From Variovorax sp. Root411 (lineage in GTDB: Bacteria; Pseudomonadota; Gammaproteobacteria; Burkholderiales; Burkholderiaceae_C), in contig NZ_LMDW01000015.1 of assembly GCF_001425205.1 (NCBI RefSeq), positions 62,001-126,000 on the forward strand: a stretch of 64,000 bases of DNA, written 5' to 3'. Positions 45,674 through 56,032 of this stretch are shown here, piece by piece; within the stretch, counting starts at the first letter, position 1, and each line of letters begins with the position of its first letter. Under the pieces are notes generated by a model. It was not told the origin of the DNA and did not search any database. It saw only the letters and a list, made by a program, of their open reading frames with translations. Position numbers and translations under genes: made by a program.

Positions 45674-47296
45674 GTGTCTGCCCAAGTCGACCGCTTCGTT
45701 CACGACCGCCTGCCGCCCGCCGAGCAGTTGCCCGTCTTTCGCTACGACCTGCCCGAGCTGCAGCTGCCCGACCAGCTGAATCTGGTCGAGGAACTGCTCG
45801 ACAAGGCCGCGTCGAAGGGCTTCGGCGACAAGCCGATGCTGCGTTCGCCGCAGGGCACGCTGACATATGCGCAGGCCGCCGTCGAGGTCAACCGCATCGC
45901 GCAAGTGCTGACCGAGGACCTCTGGCTCGTGCCGGGCAATCGCGTGCTGCTGCGCGGCGGCAACTCGGTGGCCATGGCGTTGTCGTGGCTCGCGGTGGTG
46001 AAGGCCGGACTGATCGCGGTGGCGACGATGCCGCTGCTGCGCGCAAAGGAGCTGGGCGACATCATCGAGAAGGCGCAGCCCGTTGCTGCGCTGTGCGATG
46101 GCCGCCTGCTCGACGAACTCGCGATCGCGCAGCGCGAGCACCCCGTGCTGGCCACGGTGATCGCATTCAACAAGCCCGATGCGCCGGACTCGCTCTCCGC
46201 GCGCGCGGCGAAGAAGAGCGGCGTGTTCACGGCCTGCCCCACGGCTTCCGACGACATCGCGCTGCTGGCCTTCACATCGGGCACCACGGGCAAGCCCAAG
46301 GCACCTGTCACCACGCACCGCGACGTGCTCGCGATGTGCGAGACCTGGCCGCGCCATGTGCTGCGCGCGCGCAGCGACGACATCGTGATCGGCTCGCCGC
46401 CGCTGGCTTTCACCTTCGGGCTCGGCGGGCTGCTCGTGTTCCCGATGTGGGCCGGCGCTTCGGTGTACTTTGCCGACGCGCCGTTCACGCCCGAAGGGCT
46501 GGTGAAGCTCATCAACGAGGTGGGCGCGACGATCTGCTACACGGCGCCGACCTTCTATCGCCAGATGGCGCCCTTCGTGAAGCAGCACGGCATGCCCAGC
46601 CTGCGCATCAGCGTGAGTGCCGGCGAGGCGCTGCCCGACGCCACACGCCAGCTGTGGAAGGAAGCCACCAGCATCGAGATGCTCGACGGCATCGGCGGCA
46701 CCGAGGTGTTTCACATCTACATCTCCGCCGCGGGCGGCGACGTACGCCGCGGCGCGGTGGGCAAGGTGGTTCCCGGCTTCACCGCCAAGGTGGTGGACGA
46801 CGAGGGCAACGAAGTGCCGCGCGGCACGGTCGGCAAGCTCGCTCTGCAAGGCCCGGTGGGCTGCCGCTATCTCGACGATCCGCGCCAGGCCGGCTACGTG
46901 AAGAACGGCTGGAACTACCCGGGCGATTCTTTCGTGCAGGACGACGACGGCTATTTCTTCTACCAGGCACGCGCCGACGACATGATCATCACAGCCGGCT
47001 ACAACGTCGGCGGGCCGGAGGTCGAAGACGCGCTGCTCAAGCACCCGGCGGTCGCCGAGTGCGGCGTGATCGGCAAGCCCGACGCCGACCGCGGCATGAT
47101 CGTGAAGGCATTCTGCGTGCTCAAGCCCGGGCATGAAGGCGACGCGGCCCTCGTGAAGGCGCTGCAGGACCATGTGAAAGCGACGATCGCACCGTTCAAA
47201 TACCCGCGGGAGATCGAGTTCGTCGCGGTGCTGCCGCGCACCGAAACCGGCAAGCTCCAGCGATTCAAACTGAGACAACTCAACACCACACCATGA
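45674..47296 (+). CDS. Aryl-CoA ligase, 2-aminobenzoate/benzoate type
   Basis: A 540-residue adenylate-forming enzyme starting at GTG 45674. P-loop FTSGTTGKPKA (about residue 198), DGIGGTEVFH and YPGDSF motifs, and the C-terminal catalytic Lys in TETGKLQRF. The family of benzoate and 2-aminobenzoate-CoA ligases has this length and layout. Activates the aromatic acid at the head of the pathway. No strong ribosome-binding site seen; overlaps the RidA start. Confidence 0.9.
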   Translation: MSAQVDRFVHDRLPPAEQLPVFRYDLPELQLPDQLNLVEELLDKAASKGFGDKPMLRSPQGTLTYAQAAVEVNRIAQVLTEDLWLVPGNRVLLRGGNSVAMALSWLAVVKAGLIAVATMPLLRAKELGDIIEKAQPVAALCDGRLLDELAIAQREHPVLATVIAFNKPDAPDSLSARAAKKSGVFTACPTASDDIALLAFTSGTTGKPKAPVTTHRDVLAMCETWPRHVLRARSDDIVIGSPPLAFTFGLGGLLVFPMWAGASVYFADAPFTPEGLVKLINEVGATICYTAPTFYRQMAPFVKQHGMPSLRISVSAGEALPDATRQLWKEATSIEMLDGIGGTEVFHIYISAAGGDVRRGAVGKVVPGFTAKVVDDEGNEVPRGTVGKLALQGPVGCRYLDDPRQAGYVKNGWNYPGDSFVQDDDGYFFYQARADDMIITAGYNVGGPEVEDALLKHPAVAECGVIGKPDADRGMIVKAFCVLKPGHEGDAALVKALQDHVKATIAPFKYPREIEFVAVLPRTETGKLQRFKLRQLNTTP

Positions 47297-47691
47297 TCAA
47301 CAAACTCCTGCAGCCTGAAGGCTGGCTGCCTCCCAAGGGCTATGCAAACGGTGTCGCTGCGCGCGGCACGATGCTGTTCGTCGGCGGCCAGATCGGCTGG
47401 AATGCACAACAGCAGTTCGAGTCGGACGACTTCATCGAGCAATGCGGCCAGGCGCTACGCAACATCGCCGAGGTGCTGCGCGCAGGCGGCGCGGGCCCCG
47501 AGCACATGGTGCGCATGACCTGGTACGTGACGGACCGCGACGAATACAGCCGCCGGCTCTCCGAACTCGGCCCCGTCTATCGCGACGCAATGGGCCGCAA
47601 CTTCCCGGCCATGACCTGCGTGCAAGTGGCGGCGCTGGTCGAGCACCGCGCGAAGGTGGAAATCGAAGTCACGGCGGTCGTTCCCGACTGA
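47293..47691 (+). CDS. RidA (YjgF/YER057c/UK114) family protein
   Basis: A 132-residue protein with the Rid fold: VGGQIGWNAQQQ, QCGQALRNIAEVLRAGG and VEIEVTAVV. The Arg of E. coli RidA (PARSC) that holds the substrate carboxylate is Met here (PAMTC), so it is not a canonical 2-aminoacrylate deaminase. Overlaps the ligase stop. It may hydrolyse an enamine intermediate of the pathway. Confidence 0.9.
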   Translation: MINKLLQPEGWLPPKGYANGVAARGTMLFVGGQIGWNAQQQFESDDFIEQCGQALRNIAEVLRAGGAGPEHMVRMTWYVTDRDEYSRRLSELGPVYRDAMGRNFPAMTCVQVAALVEHRAKVEIEVTAVVPD

Positions 47692-47750
47692 TCGGGCGGC
47701 AGCGGCAGCGGCAGCGCCGCACGCACCGGCAAAGGCCGGCGGAAATAAAA

Positions 47751-47776
47751 ATGCCCTCTTCGAGAGGGCATTTTTT
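47751..47776 (+). terminator. Intrinsic terminator of the catabolic operon
   Basis: ATGCCCTC-TTCGA-GAGGGCAT followed by TTTTT, about 60 bases after the RidA stop. Confidence 0.9.
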
Positions 47777-47797
47777 CTTCAATTCACCGACAAAAGA

Positions 47798-47828
47798 AAA
47801 AGGCCCTTTGAATTTCAAAGGGCCTTTT
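47798..47828 (-). terminator. Intrinsic terminator of the ribosomal operon and tRNA
   Basis: Arms AAAAGGCCCTTTGAA (47798-47812) and TTCAAAGGGCCTTTT (47814-47828), very stable. On the minus strand it is followed by TTTTCTTTTG. It is 5 bases beyond the tRNA 3' end, so it ends that transcript. Confidence 0.9.
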
Positions 47829-47832
47829 AAAT

Positions 47833-47909
<77 letters not shown>

Positions 47910-47927
47910 GCAAGATGGAATTATAAC

Positions 47928-48326
47928 TTATTCTGCAGCGCTTTGCTCGGCTGCTTCTTCTTTAATTTCAGCACGGTCGACCAGTTCGACGAGCGCCATC
48001 GGGGCATTGTCGCCCACGCGGAAACCCATCTTCAGGATGCGGGTGTAGCCGCCCGGACGCGCTGCGAAACGCGGGCCGAGTTCGCCGAAGAGCTTGACGA
48101 CGCTGTCGCGGCTGCGCAGGCGGTCGAAGGCCAGGCGCTTGTTGGCGAGCGTGGGCTTCTTGGCGAGCGTGATCATCGGTTCGATGACGCGGCGCAGTTC
48201 CTTGGCCTTGGGGACCGTGGTCTTGATGACTTCGTGCTCGATGAGCGAATTCATCATGTTCTGCAGCATCGCAAGGCGGTGCGAGCTGGTGCGGTTGAGT
48301 TTGCGGAGTCCGTGTCCGTGACGCAT
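47928..48326 (-). CDS. rplQ: Ribosomal protein bL17
   Basis: A 132-residue protein starting [17 protein letters not shown]. Large-subunit protein near the exit tunnel. Last protein gene of the alpha operon, followed by tRNA-fMet. The C-terminus is acidic ([13 protein letters not shown]). Confidence 0.98.
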   Translation of the reverse strand: MRHGHGLRKLNRTSSHRLAMLQNMMNSLIEHEVIKTTVPKAKELRRVIEPMITLAKKPTLANKRLAFDRLRSRDSVVKLFGELGPRFAARPGGYTRILKMGFRVGDNAPMALVELVDRAEIKEEAAEQSAAE

Positions 48327-48417
48327 GGTGCTTTCCTTTACTTTATAAAAACAGGCAGCCGTATCAGGTACTGCCCGGTGCACTGGCCCTTTCAGGGGCC
48401 AAATTCAAAAATTCAAA

Positions 48418-49407
48418 TCAACGCTTGTCGAGGCCGGCCGGCGGCCAGCTTTCGAGCTTCATGCCCAAGGTCAGGCCGCGCGAGGCGAGCACTTCCTTGA
48501 TTTCGTTGAGCGACTTGCGACCCAGGTTCGGGGTCTTGAGCAGCTCGTTCTCGGTGCGCTGGATCAGGTCACCGATGTAGTAGATGTTTTCGGCCTTCAG
48601 GCAGTTGGCCGAACGCACCGTCAGTTCGAGTTCGTCGACAGGGCGCAGCAGGATCGGATCGAATTGCTGTGCGCTGCGCGGTGCGGGTGCATCGAATGCA
48701 GCGAGTTCGCCGCCTTCGAGCTGCGCAAACACGGCGAGCTGTTCAACCAGGATTTTAGCCGAAGCGCGCACGGCGTCTTCAGCAGTGATCGCACCGTTGG
48801 TTTCGATCTCGACCAGCAACTTGTCCAGGTCGGTACGCTGTTCGACACGGGCGCTTTCGACCGTGTAGCTCACGCGCTTGACGGGCGAGAACGAGGCGTC
48901 GAGGACGATGCGGCCGATCGACTTGGTCGGCTCGTCGGCGTAGCGGCGCATCGTGCCGGGCACGTAGCCGCGACCCTTTTCAACCTTGATCTGCATGTCG
49001 AGCTTGCCGCCTTGCGACAGGTGCGCGATCACGTGGTCGGGGTTGATGATCTCGACGTCGTGCGGGGTCTGGATGTCCGATGCGAGGACCGGGCCTTCGC
49101 CGTCCTTGCGCAGGCTCAGCGTGACTTCGTCGCGGTTGTGGAGCTTGAACACCACGCCCTTGAGGTTCAGCAGGATGTTGACGACATCTTCCTGCACGCC
49201 GTCGATCGACGAGTACTCATGCAGAACGCCGGCGATCGTGACTTCGGTGGCCGAGTAGCCCACCATGGACGACAGCAGAACGCGACGCAGCGCGTTGCCG
49301 AGCGTGTGGCCGTAGCCGCGCTCGAAAGGCTCGAGCGTCACCTTGGCCTTGTTGGCGGCAAGTTGCTCGACCTGGATGGTCTTGGGTTTCAGCAGGGTGG
49401 TTTGCAT
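48418..49407 (-). CDS. rpoA: RNA polymerase alpha subunit
   Basis: A 329-residue protein. N-terminal dimerisation domain with [18 protein letters not shown], and a C-terminal DNA/activator-binding domain with [28 protein letters not shown] around residues 265-300. Full length. 91 bases before rplQ contain a short GGCCC hairpin. Confidence 0.98.
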   Translation of the reverse strand: MQTTLLKPKTIQVEQLAANKAKVTLEPFERGYGHTLGNALRRVLLSSMVGYSATEVTIAGVLHEYSSIDGVQEDVVNILLNLKGVVFKLHNRDEVTLSLRKDGEGPVLASDIQTPHDVEIINPDHVIAHLSQGGKLDMQIKVEKGRGYVPGTMRRYADEPTKSIGRIVLDASFSPVKRVSYTVESARVEQRTDLDKLLVEIETNGAITAEDAVRASAKILVEQLAVFAQLEGGELAAFDAPAPRSAQQFDPILLRPVDELELTVRSANCLKAENIYYIGDLIQRTENELLKTPNLGRKSLNEIKEVLASRGLTLGMKLESWPPAGLDKR

Positions 49408-49533
49408 GCAGACTTCCTCTCAATACCCCCGGCTCGTTACACCGGTAAGGCTGGTGAAGCACCCGTCGGGATCGACTCCCGAGGGGAACAAAAATACAAG
49501 TTCGGGCCGCGAAAGCGGCACGTTATCGTCTGT

Positions 49534-50157
49534 TTAGCGCGAATACAGTTCGACGATCAGCGATTCGTTGATGTCGGCTGCGAATTCGTCGCGATCGGGC
49601 ACCTTCTTGAACGTGCCTTCGGCCTTGTCGGCATTCACGTCGACCCAAGCCGGAATACCGACTTGCTGGGCGAGTTGCAGCGCTTCGACAATGCGGTTCT
49701 GCTTCTTCGACTTGTCGCGCACGGCGATCACGTCACCGGTCTTGACCAGGTACGACGGGATGTTGACCGACTGACCGTTCACCGTGATCGCCTTGTGCGA
49801 CACGAGCTGGCGCGCTTCGGCGCGGGTCGAGCCGAAGCCCATGCGGTAGACGACGTTGTCCAGGCGCGATTCGAGGATGAACAGCAGGTTGGCGCCGGTG
49901 TTGCCACGGCGACGATCAGCTTCTTCGAAGTAGCGGCGGAATTGCTTTTCGAGCACGCCGTACATGCGCTTGACCTTCTGCTTTTCACGCAGTTGCAGGC
50001 CGTAGTCGGAAGTGCGCTGACCCGAGGTGCGACCGTGCTGGCCGGGCTTGGAGTCGAACTTGGCCTTGTCCTGGATCGAACGGCGGGCGCTCTTCAGGAA
50101 CAGGTCGGTGCCTTCACGGCGGGAAAGTTTGGCCTTGGGGCCGAGGTAACGTGCCAC
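49534..50157 (-). CDS. rpsD: Ribosomal protein uS4
   Basis: A 207-residue protein starting [20 protein letters not shown]4 helps initiate small-subunit assembly and represses the alpha operon in E. coli. Hairpins lie just upstream. It lacks the N-terminal zinc Cys cluster. Confidence 0.98.
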   Translation of the reverse strand: MARYLGPKAKLSRREGTDLFLKSARRSIQDKAKFDSKPGQHGRTSGQRTSDYGLQLREKQKVKRMYGVLEKQFRRYFEEADRRRGNTGANLLFILESRLDNVVYRMGFGSTRAEARQLVSHKAITVNGQSVNIPSYLVKTGDVIAVRDKSKKQNRIVEALQLAQQVGIPAWVDVNADKAEGTFKKVPDRDEFAADINESLIVELYSR

Positions 50158-50196
50158 GATTCTTCCTTTGTGTATCTGCCGCAGTTGCCTGCGGGA

Positions 50197-50272
50197 GCCA
50201 CTTGCGAAACGCGAGTGGCGGTGGGCTTAGATAAAAAACAAATGCGCAGCCGCTATTCAAAGCCGGCTGCGC
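50197..50272 (-). promoter_or_regulatory. Terminator-like hairpin and leader hairpin before rpsD
   Basis: On the minus strand, GCGCAGCCG and CGGCTGCGC arms (50244-50272) are followed by TTTGTTTTTTATC, the form of an intrinsic terminator. A second hairpin, GCCACTCGCG-TTT-CGCAAGTGGC (50197-50219), follows in the leader of rpsD. It lies in a 130-base gap between rpsK and rpsD. Confidence 0.65.
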
Positions 50273-50287
50273 CTTGCGGACTGACGA

Positions 50288-50692
50288 TCAGATGCGGCGA
50301 CGCTTCTGGGGACGGCAGCCGTTGTGCGGAACGGGCGTCACGTCGGCAATGGAATTGATCCGGATGCCGAGCGCAGCCAGTGCGCGCACCGACGATTCGC
50401 GACCGGGGCCCGGGCCCTTGATCTCGACGTCGAGGTTCTTGATACCTTGTTCGACAGCAGCACGGCCGGCCACTTCGGAAGCGACCTGCGCAGCGAACGG
50501 GGTCGACTTGCGCGAGCCCTTGAAGCCCTGGCCACCCGACGAAGCCCACGACAGGGCGTTGCCCTGGCGATCGGTGATCGTGATGATGGTGTTGTTGAAC
50601 GAGGCATGCACGTGGGCGATGCCGTCCGCAACGTTCTTGCGAACCTTCTTGCGAACGCGCTGTGCGGCGTTGTTTGCAGGTGCTTTAGCCAT
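50288..50692 (-). CDS. rpsK: Ribosomal protein uS11
   Basis: A 134-residue protein with the [13 protein letters not shown] segment and C-terminal [11 protein letters not shown]. Platform protein of the 30S subunit. 12 bases after rpsM. Confidence 0.98.
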   Translation of the reverse strand: MAKAPANNAAQRVRKKVRKNVADGIAHVHASFNNTIITITDRQGNALSWASSGGQGFKGSRKSTPFAAQVASEVAGRAAVEQGIKNLDVEIKGPGPGRESSVRALAALGIRINSIADVTPVPHNGCRPQKRRRI

Positions 50693-50704
50693 GCTTGTCT
50701 ATCC

Positions 50705-51070
50705 TTATTTCTTCAGGGACTGCGCTGCCTTGCGCGGACCCTTGCGGGTGCGGGCATTGGTGCGCGTGCGCTGGCCGCGCATCGGCAGGCCGCGACGGTG
50801 ACGGAAGCCGCGATAGCAGCCGATGTCCATCAAACGCTTGATGTTCATCGTCGTCTCGCGACGCAGATCGCCTTCGATGGTGAACAGAGCGATCTGGTCG
50901 CGGATCTTCTCGAGATCGGCGTCGGTCAGATCCTTGATCTTCTTCGAATATTCGATGCCGCTCGCTTCGCAGATCTGACGGGCGCGGGTGCGACCGATGC
51001 CGAAGATGGCGGTCAGGCCGATTTCAGCGTGCTTGTGCGGCGGAATGTTGATGCCAGCAATACGTGCCAT
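50705..51070 (-). CDS. rpsM: Ribosomal protein uS13
   Basis: A 121-residue protein starting [19 protein letters not shown]. It ends [15 protein letters not shown]. 30S head protein contacting the 50S. First gene of the alpha operon proper. Confidence 0.98.
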   Translation of the reverse strand: MARIAGINIPPHKHAEIGLTAIFGIGRTRARQICEASGIEYSKKIKDLTDADLEKIRDQIALFTIEGDLRRETTMNIKRLMDIGCYRGFRHRRGLPMRGQRTRTNARTRKGPRKAAQSLKK

Positions 51071-51093
51071 GTGCGTCCTCTAATACTCTTCAA

Positions 51094-51207
51094 TCAACCC
51101 TGGCGCTGCTTGTGGCGCGGGTCGGTGCAAATCACACGCACCACACCTTTACGGCGGATGACCTTGCAATTACGGCAGATGGTTTTGACCGAAGCCGAAA
51201 CTCTCAT
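51094..51207 (-). CDS. rpmJ: Ribosomal protein bL36
   Basis: A 37-residue protein starting [15 protein letters not shown]. Cys11, Cys14, Cys27 and His32 form the zinc site, so it is the zinc-binding type. AGGAGAATGAA precedes the ATG. It sits between secY and rpsM. infA is absent here. Confidence 0.96.
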   Translation of the reverse strand: MRVSASVKTICRNCKVIRRKGVVRVICTDPRHKQRQG

Positions 51208-51271
51208 TTCATTCTCCTAAAACTGTTTAACGTGGCGGTCTACCGCCCGGACTCAATACTGCAACACAGCC

Positions 51272-52585
51272 CTACGATGTCTTGAAGTTCGCCTTCTTCA
51301 GCAGCGATTCGTACTGCTGGGACATCATGTAGTTTTGCACCTGGGCCATGAAGTCCATCGTGACGACCACGATGATCAGCAGGGAGGTACCACCGAAGTA
51401 GAACGGCACGTTGTACTTCAGGATCAGGAACTCGGGCAGCAGGCAGACGAAGGTGATGTACACCGCGCCGGCCAACGTCAGGCGAACCAGAATCTTGTCG
51501 ATATAGCGAGCGGTCTGGTCACCCGGGCGAATGCCAGGAATGAATGCACCACTCTTCTTCAGGTTGTCGGCCGTTTCCTTGCTGTTGAACACGAGTGCCG
51601 TGTAGAAGAAGCAGAAGAAAACGATCGCGGCAGCGTACAGCAGCACGTAGATCGGCTCGCCCGGACGCAGTGCGCCGGCAACGTCCTTGATCCAGCGGAA
51701 ACCGCCTTCACCGGTGCTGAACCAGCCAACCACCGTTGCGGGCAGCAGGATGATCGACGAGGCGAAGATCGGCGGAATCACACCGGCCATGTTCAGCTTC
51801 AAGGGCAGGTGCGACGATTGGCCGCCATAGACCTTGTTGCCGACCTGGCGCCGCGCATAGTTCACTAGGATCTTGCGTTGGCCGCGTTCCACGAACACCA
51901 CGAAGTAGGTGACCAGCACCACGACCGCGATGATGAAGAGCGCAATGATCGGGTTCATCGCACCGGTCGTCACCAGCGAAGCAAGGCCGCCGATGGCGTT
52001 GGGCAGGCCAGCCGCGATACCTGCAAAGATCAGGATCGAGATACCGTTGCCCAGACCGCGTTCGGTGATCTGCTCGCCGAGCCACATCAGGAACATCGAG
52101 CCTGCCGTCAGGCTCACCATGGCGGTCAGGCGGAAGCCGAAACCGGGAGCGATGACCAGACCGGCCGACGATTCGAGAGCCACTGCGATGCTGAACGACT
52201 GGAACAGAGCCAGACCCAGCGCGCCATAGCGCGTGTACTGCGTGATCTTGCGGCGGCCGGCCTCGCCTTCCTTCTTCAATTGCTCGAAGGTCGGAAGCAC
52301 GTAGGTCATCAGCTGCATGATGATCGACGCCGAGATGTACGGCATGATCCCCAACGCGAACACGGTGAAGCGCGACAGCGCACCGCCCGAGAACATGTTG
52401 AACAGGCTCAGAATGCCGCCCTGCTGGCCCTGGAACAACGCTGCCAGCTGGTCCGGGTTGATACCCGGCACAGGAATGTGCGCGCCAATCCGATAGACCA
52501 CGAGCGCGAGCAGCAAAAAGACGAGCCGACGACGGAGGTCGCCGAACTTGCCTGTTTTTGCGATCGTTGCCGCGTTAGTTGCCAC
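51272..52585 (-). CDS. secY: SecY, protein translocase channel
   Basis: A 437-residue membrane protein with about ten helices. It has the plug/helix-2 segment [29 protein letters not shown] (residues about 60-88) and loop regions binding SecA and ribosome ([22 protein letters not shown]). Forms SecYEG with SecE and SecG. Confidence 0.98.
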   Translation of the reverse strand: MATNAATIAKTGKFGDLRRRLVFLLLALVVYRIGAHIPVPGINPDQLAALFQGQQGGILSLFNMFSGGALSRFTVFALGIMPYISASIIMQLMTYVLPTFEQLKKEGEAGRRKITQYTRYGALGLALFQSFSIAVALESSAGLVIAPGFGFRLTAMVSLTAGSMFLMWLGEQITERGLGNGISILIFAGIAAGLPNAIGGLASLVTTGAMNPIIALFIIAVVVLVTYFVVFVERGQRKILVNYARRQVGNKVYGGQSSHLPLKLNMAGVIPPIFASSIILLPATVVGWFSTGEGGFRWIKDVAGALRPGEPIYVLLYAAAIVFFCFFYTALVFNSKETADNLKKSGAFIPGIRPGDQTARYIDKILVRLTLAGAVYITFVCLLPEFLILKYNVPFYFGGTSLLIIVVVTMDFMAQVQNYMMSQQYESLLKKANFKTS

Positions 52586-52612
52586 GAAGAACTTCTTTCA
52601 GTCCGATGTTGA

Positions 52613-53044
52613 TCAGGCGATGCTGCCGCCGGCTGCTTCGATAGCAGCCTTGGCGCCAGCCGTTGCGCCCACGCCCGTCAGCTTGACGGCCTTGGTGAGT
52701 TCACCGGTCTTGACGACCTTGACGACCTTGGCGAGCTGGCCCACGAGGCCGGCTTGCTTCAGCGCCAGGACATCCACTTCAGCCAGGCCGAGCTGCTCGA
52801 GGGCAGTCAGCGTGACTTCGGCGTTGAACTTCAGCAGGTGCGACTTGAAGCCACGCTTCGGCAGGCGACGCTGCAGCGGCATTTGACCGCCTTCGAAGCC
52901 GACCTTGTGGAAACCGCCTGCGCGCGACTTCTGACCCTTGTGACCGCGGCCTGCGGTCTTGCCGATGCCGGAGCCGATACCGCGGCCGACGCGACGCTTC
53001 GCGTGCTTGGCGCCGGCTGCCGGCTTGATGCCATTGAGTTCCAT
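52613..53044 (-). CDS. rplO: Ribosomal protein uL15
   Basis: A 143-residue protein with the Gly/Lys-rich N-terminus ([21 protein letters not shown]). Late-assembly 50S protein. 27 bases upstream of secY. Confidence 0.98.
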   Translation of the reverse strand: MELNGIKPAAGAKHAKRRVGRGIGSGIGKTAGRGHKGQKSRAGGFHKVGFEGGQMPLQRRLPKRGFKSHLLKFNAEVTLTALEQLGLAEVDVLALKQAGLVGQLAKVVKVVKTGELTKAVKLTGVGATAGAKAAIEAAGGSIA

Positions 53045-53055
53045 ATCAGTCTCTC

Positions 53056-53241
53056 TTACAGAACCTTGACCAGATAACTGATCTTGTTGATCATGCCGCG
53101 CACCGCCGGGGTGTCTTGCAGCTCGCTCACGCTGTTGAGCTTGCGCAGGCCGAGGCCACGCACGGTCGCGCGATGCGATTCCTTGGTGCCAATCGGGCTC
53201 TTGACCAGTTGCACCTTGAGGGTTTGTTGTTGCGTCGTCAT
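53056..53241 (-). CDS. rpmD: Ribosomal protein uL30
   Basis: A 61-residue protein; [29 protein letters not shown] shows the family pattern (residues 8-36). 11 bases from rplO. Confidence 0.97.
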   Translation of the reverse strand: MTTQQQTLKVQLVKSPIGTKESHRATVRGLGLRKLNSVSELQDTPAVRGMINKISYLVKVL

Positions 53242-53276
53242 TTGAATGCTTCCTTCAGCCTTGCGAGAGCTTGCGC

Positions 53277-53795
53277 TCAGGCGAAGATTTCTTCGACGGT
53301 CAGGCCGCGCTTGGCAGCCACATCGGACGCGGTCGTCGAGTTCTTCAACCCGTCGAGCGTGGCGCGAACCATGTTGTAGGGGTTCGACGAACCATGGCTC
53401 TTGGCCACGATGTCGGTGATGCCCATGACTTCGAACACGGCGCGCATCGGGCCGCCGGCGATGATGCCGGTACCCTTCGGGGCGGGGATCATGACGACCG
53501 AAGCGGCGCCATGGTGACCCGTCACGCGGTGATGCAGCGTGCCGTTCTTGATCGGAGCCTTGAACAGGTTGCGACGGGCTTCTTCCATCGCCTTCTGCAC
53601 TGCGGCAGGCACTTCCTTCGACTTGCCCTTGCCCATGCCAACGCGGCCGTCGCCGTCGCCCACGACGGTGAGTGCTGCGAAACCGAGGATACGACCACCC
53701 TTCACCACCTTGGTGACGCGGTTGATCGCGATCATCTTCTCGCGCAAACCGTCTTCAGGGCCTTCGTTCTGCGTTCTTGCTTGAATCTTTGCCAT
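53277..53795 (-). CDS. rpsE: Ribosomal protein uS5
   Basis: A 172-residue protein. RNA-binding domain with [17 protein letters not shown] and [14 protein letters not shown]. Part of the mRNA entry and accuracy centre of the 30S subunit. 35 bases before rpmD. Confidence 0.98.
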   Translation of the reverse strand: MAKIQARTQNEGPEDGLREKMIAINRVTKVVKGGRILGFAALTVVGDGDGRVGMGKGKSKEVPAAVQKAMEEARRNLFKAPIKNGTLHHRVTGHHGAASVVMIPAPKGTGIIAGGPMRAVFEVMGITDIVAKSHGSSNPYNMVRATLDGLKNSTTASDVAAKRGLTVEEIFA

Positions 53796-53813
53796 TTTGA
53801 ATCTCGTGTCCGG

Positions 53814-54179
53814 TTAGAACTGCAGACCGGCTTCGCGAGCCGCCTCGGCCAGCGCCTTGACGCGGCCGTGGTACGCAAAACCTGCGCGGTCGAAGGCGAC
53901 CTTCTCGACGCCGGCAGCCTTCGCCTTTTCAGCGATGCGCTTGCCGACGGCGGTGGCAGCAGCGGCATTGCCGCCCTTGCCCGAACCGCCGAGCGAGGTA
54001 CGCACTTCGGCTTCGGCCGTCGATGCGGTTGCAATCACCTTGGTGCCGTCGTCGGAGATGACGGTGGCGTAGATGTGCAGGTTGGTGCGGTTCACCGTCA
54101 GACGGGCCACGCCCTGCGTCGCGATGCGGATGCGGGTCTGGCGCGAGCGGCGAAGACGCTGTGCTTTTTTGGTCAACAT
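53814..54179 (-). CDS. rplR: Ribosomal protein uL18
   Basis: A 121-residue protein starting [19 protein letters not shown]. Binds 5S rRNA. An ATG immediately upstream (54182) is equally possible. 18 bases upstream of rpsE. Confidence 0.97.
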   Translation of the reverse strand: MLTKKAQRLRRSRQTRIRIATQGVARLTVNRTNLHIYATVISDDGTKVIATASTAEAEVRTSLGGSGKGGNAAAATAVGKRIAEKAKAAGVEKVAFDRAGFAYHGRVKALAEAAREAGLQF

Positions 54180-54193
54180 CATTTTGCTGCCCC

Positions 54194-54727
54194 TTACTTC
54201 TTCTTGGTCTCTTTGATCACGATCTTCTCGTCCGAATAACGGATGCCCTTGCCCTTGTAAGGCTCAGGCGGACGAACAGCGCGGATCTCAGCGGCGATTT
54301 GACCAACGCGCTGACGGTCAGCACCCTTGATCACGATTTCGGTCGGGGTCGCGGTGGCCACCGTGATGCCTTGCGGCATGTCGATGTTGACCGGGTGCGA
54401 ATAACCGACTTGCAGGTTCAACTTGTTGTTGGACGCTGCAGCCTTGTAGCCGACGCCGACCAGGTTGAGCTTCTTCTCGAAGCCCTTGGTCACGCCAACC
54501 ACCATGTTGTTCACCAGCTGGCGAATCGTGCCGCTCATCGCATTCGCTTCGCGCGATTCGTTGGCGGGTTCGAAATTCAGCTTGCCGTCATTGCTGACGA
54601 TCTTGACCAGTGCATTGCGTGCGAGGTTGAGCGTGCCGCCCGTGCCCTTGACGCTGATCTGGTCTTCCTTGATCGACACATCCACGCCAGCGGGGATGGT
54701 GATCGGCATTTTTCCTACTCGGGACAT
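54194..54727 (-). CDS. rplF: Ribosomal protein uL6
   Basis: A 177-residue protein starting [18 protein letters not shown]-terminal [13 protein letters not shown] is diagnostic. Near the factor-binding site of the 50S. Confidence 0.98.
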   Translation of the reverse strand: MSRVGKMPITIPAGVDVSIKEDQISVKGTGGTLNLARNALVKIVSNDGKLNFEPANESREANAMSGTIRQLVNNMVVGVTKGFEKKLNLVGVGYKAAASNNKLNLQVGYSHPVNIDMPQGITVATATPTEIVIKGADRQRVGQIAAEIRAVRPPEPYKGKGIRYSDEKIVIKETKKK

Positions 54728-54751
54728 TTCAGTGACTCCTCGATGTCTCGG

Positions 54752-55147
54752 TTAGGCGACGTAGCACAGAACTTCGCCGCCGACACCGGTGGCGCGTGCC
54801 TTGCGGTCGGTCATCACGCCCTGGGGGGTCGTGACGATCGCAACGCCGAGGCCGTTCTGGACTTGCGGAATGGCTGCGCTGGCCTTGTAGACGCGCAGGC
54901 CGGGGCGGCTCACGCGCTCGATGCGCTCGATGACCGGACGGCCAGCGTAGTACTTCAGCGTGATGACGAGTTCGGACTTGCCTGCATCGGTCTTCACTTC
55001 GAAGCCGTCGATGTAGCCTTCGTCTTTCAGGACTTGTGCAATCGCGGCCTTCACCTTGGAAGACGGGATCGACACAGTGGGCTTCGCCACCATCTGCGCG
55101 TTACGGATACGCGTCAGCAGGTCGGCAATGGGATCACTCATGCTCAT
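54752..55147 (-). CDS. rpsH: Ribosomal protein uS8
   Basis: A 131-residue protein starting [16 protein letters not shown], ending with [11 protein letters not shown]. Binds 16S helix 21 and, in E. coli, represses the spc operon at rplE mRNA. Confidence 0.98.
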   Translation of the reverse strand: MSMSDPIADLLTRIRNAQMVAKPTVSIPSSKVKAAIAQVLKDEGYIDGFEVKTDAGKSELVITLKYYAGRPVIERIERVSRPGLRVYKASAAIPQVQNGLGVAIVTTPQGVMTDRKARATGVGGEVLCYVA

Positions 55148-55167
55148 GTTGTTTGCTCCTGCCTGGC

Positions 55168-55473
55168 TTACCAGCTGGCCTTGGTGACACCGGGGATGTC
55201 GCCAGCGAAGGCCAGTTCACGGATCTTGGCGCGAGCCAGACCGAATTGACGGAAGGTGCCGCGGGGGCGACCAGTGATTTCGCAACGGTTGCGCTGACGC
55301 GTGGGGTTCGCGTTGCGCGGGAGCTTCTGCAGGCCCAGGCGGGCAGCAGCGCGCTCTTCGTCGGTCTTCTTCACGTCGTTGGAAATTGCCTTCAGTTCCG
55401 CGTGCTTTGCAGCGAACTTGGCAACCAGCTTGTCGCGCTTGAGTTCGCGCTGGATCAGGGATTGTTTTGCCAT
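55168..55473 (-). CDS. rpsN: Ribosomal protein uS14, zinc-free type
   Basis: A 101-residue protein starting [16 protein letters not shown]. The long form without CxxC pairs. C-terminal [20 protein letters not shown]. In the 30S head. Confidence 0.97.
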   Translation of the reverse strand: MAKQSLIQRELKRDKLVAKFAAKHAELKAISNDVKKTDEERAAARLGLQKLPRNANPTRQRNRCEITGRPRGTFRQFGLARAKIRELAFAGDIPGVTKASW

Positions 55474-55481
55474 GATTCGCC

Positions 55482-56021
55482 TCAGTTCTTGAACGGGAAA
55501 CGGAAACCAGCGAGAAGCGCCTTGGCTTCTTCGTCGGTCTTGGCCGTCGTCGTGATGCTGATGTTGAGACCGCGCAGGGCGTCGACCTTGTCGTACTCGA
55601 TCTCAGGGAAAATGATCTGTTCCTTGACGCCGATGTTGTAGTTGCCACGACCGTCGAAGGCACGACCCGAAATACCGCGGAAGTCACGAACGCGCGGCAG
55701 CGCGATGGTCACGAAACGGTCCAGGAATTCATACATCTGAACGCCGCGCAGCGTGACCATGCAGCCGATCGGTTGCATTTCGCGAATCTTGAAGCCGGCG
55801 ATGGCCTTCTTCGACTTGGTCACCACAGGCTTCTGGCCAGCGATCTTGGTCAGGTCGGCGACAGCGTTGTCGAGAACCTTCTTGTCGGCGACTGCTTCAC
55901 CCACACCCATGTTGAGCGTGATCTTGGTGAGGCGCGGAACCTGCATCGGCGACTTGTAGCCGAACTTTTCCGTCAGGTCTTTCGCGATCTTTTCGCGATA
56001 GTGTTGTTGGAGACGTGCCAT
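55482..56021 (-). CDS. rplE: Ribosomal protein uL5
   Basis: A 179-residue protein; [16 protein letters not shown] and [17 protein letters not shown] are family patterns. Binds 5S rRNA. 8 bases upstream of rpsN. Confidence 0.98.
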   Translation of the reverse strand: MARLQQHYREKIAKDLTEKFGYKSPMQVPRLTKITLNMGVGEAVADKKVLDNAVADLTKIAGQKPVVTKSKKAIAGFKIREMQPIGCMVTLRGVQMYEFLDRFVTIALPRVRDFRGISGRAFDGRGNYNIGVKEQIIFPEIEYDKVDALRGLNISITTTAKTDEEAKALLAGFRFPFKN

Positions 56022-56032
56022 GTGAGTACCTC

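Noticed and set aside
49466..49482. TCGGGA hairpin between rpsD and rpoA as a terminator
   Set aside because: Six-bp stem without a U-tract; terminating before rpoA would be unlikely.
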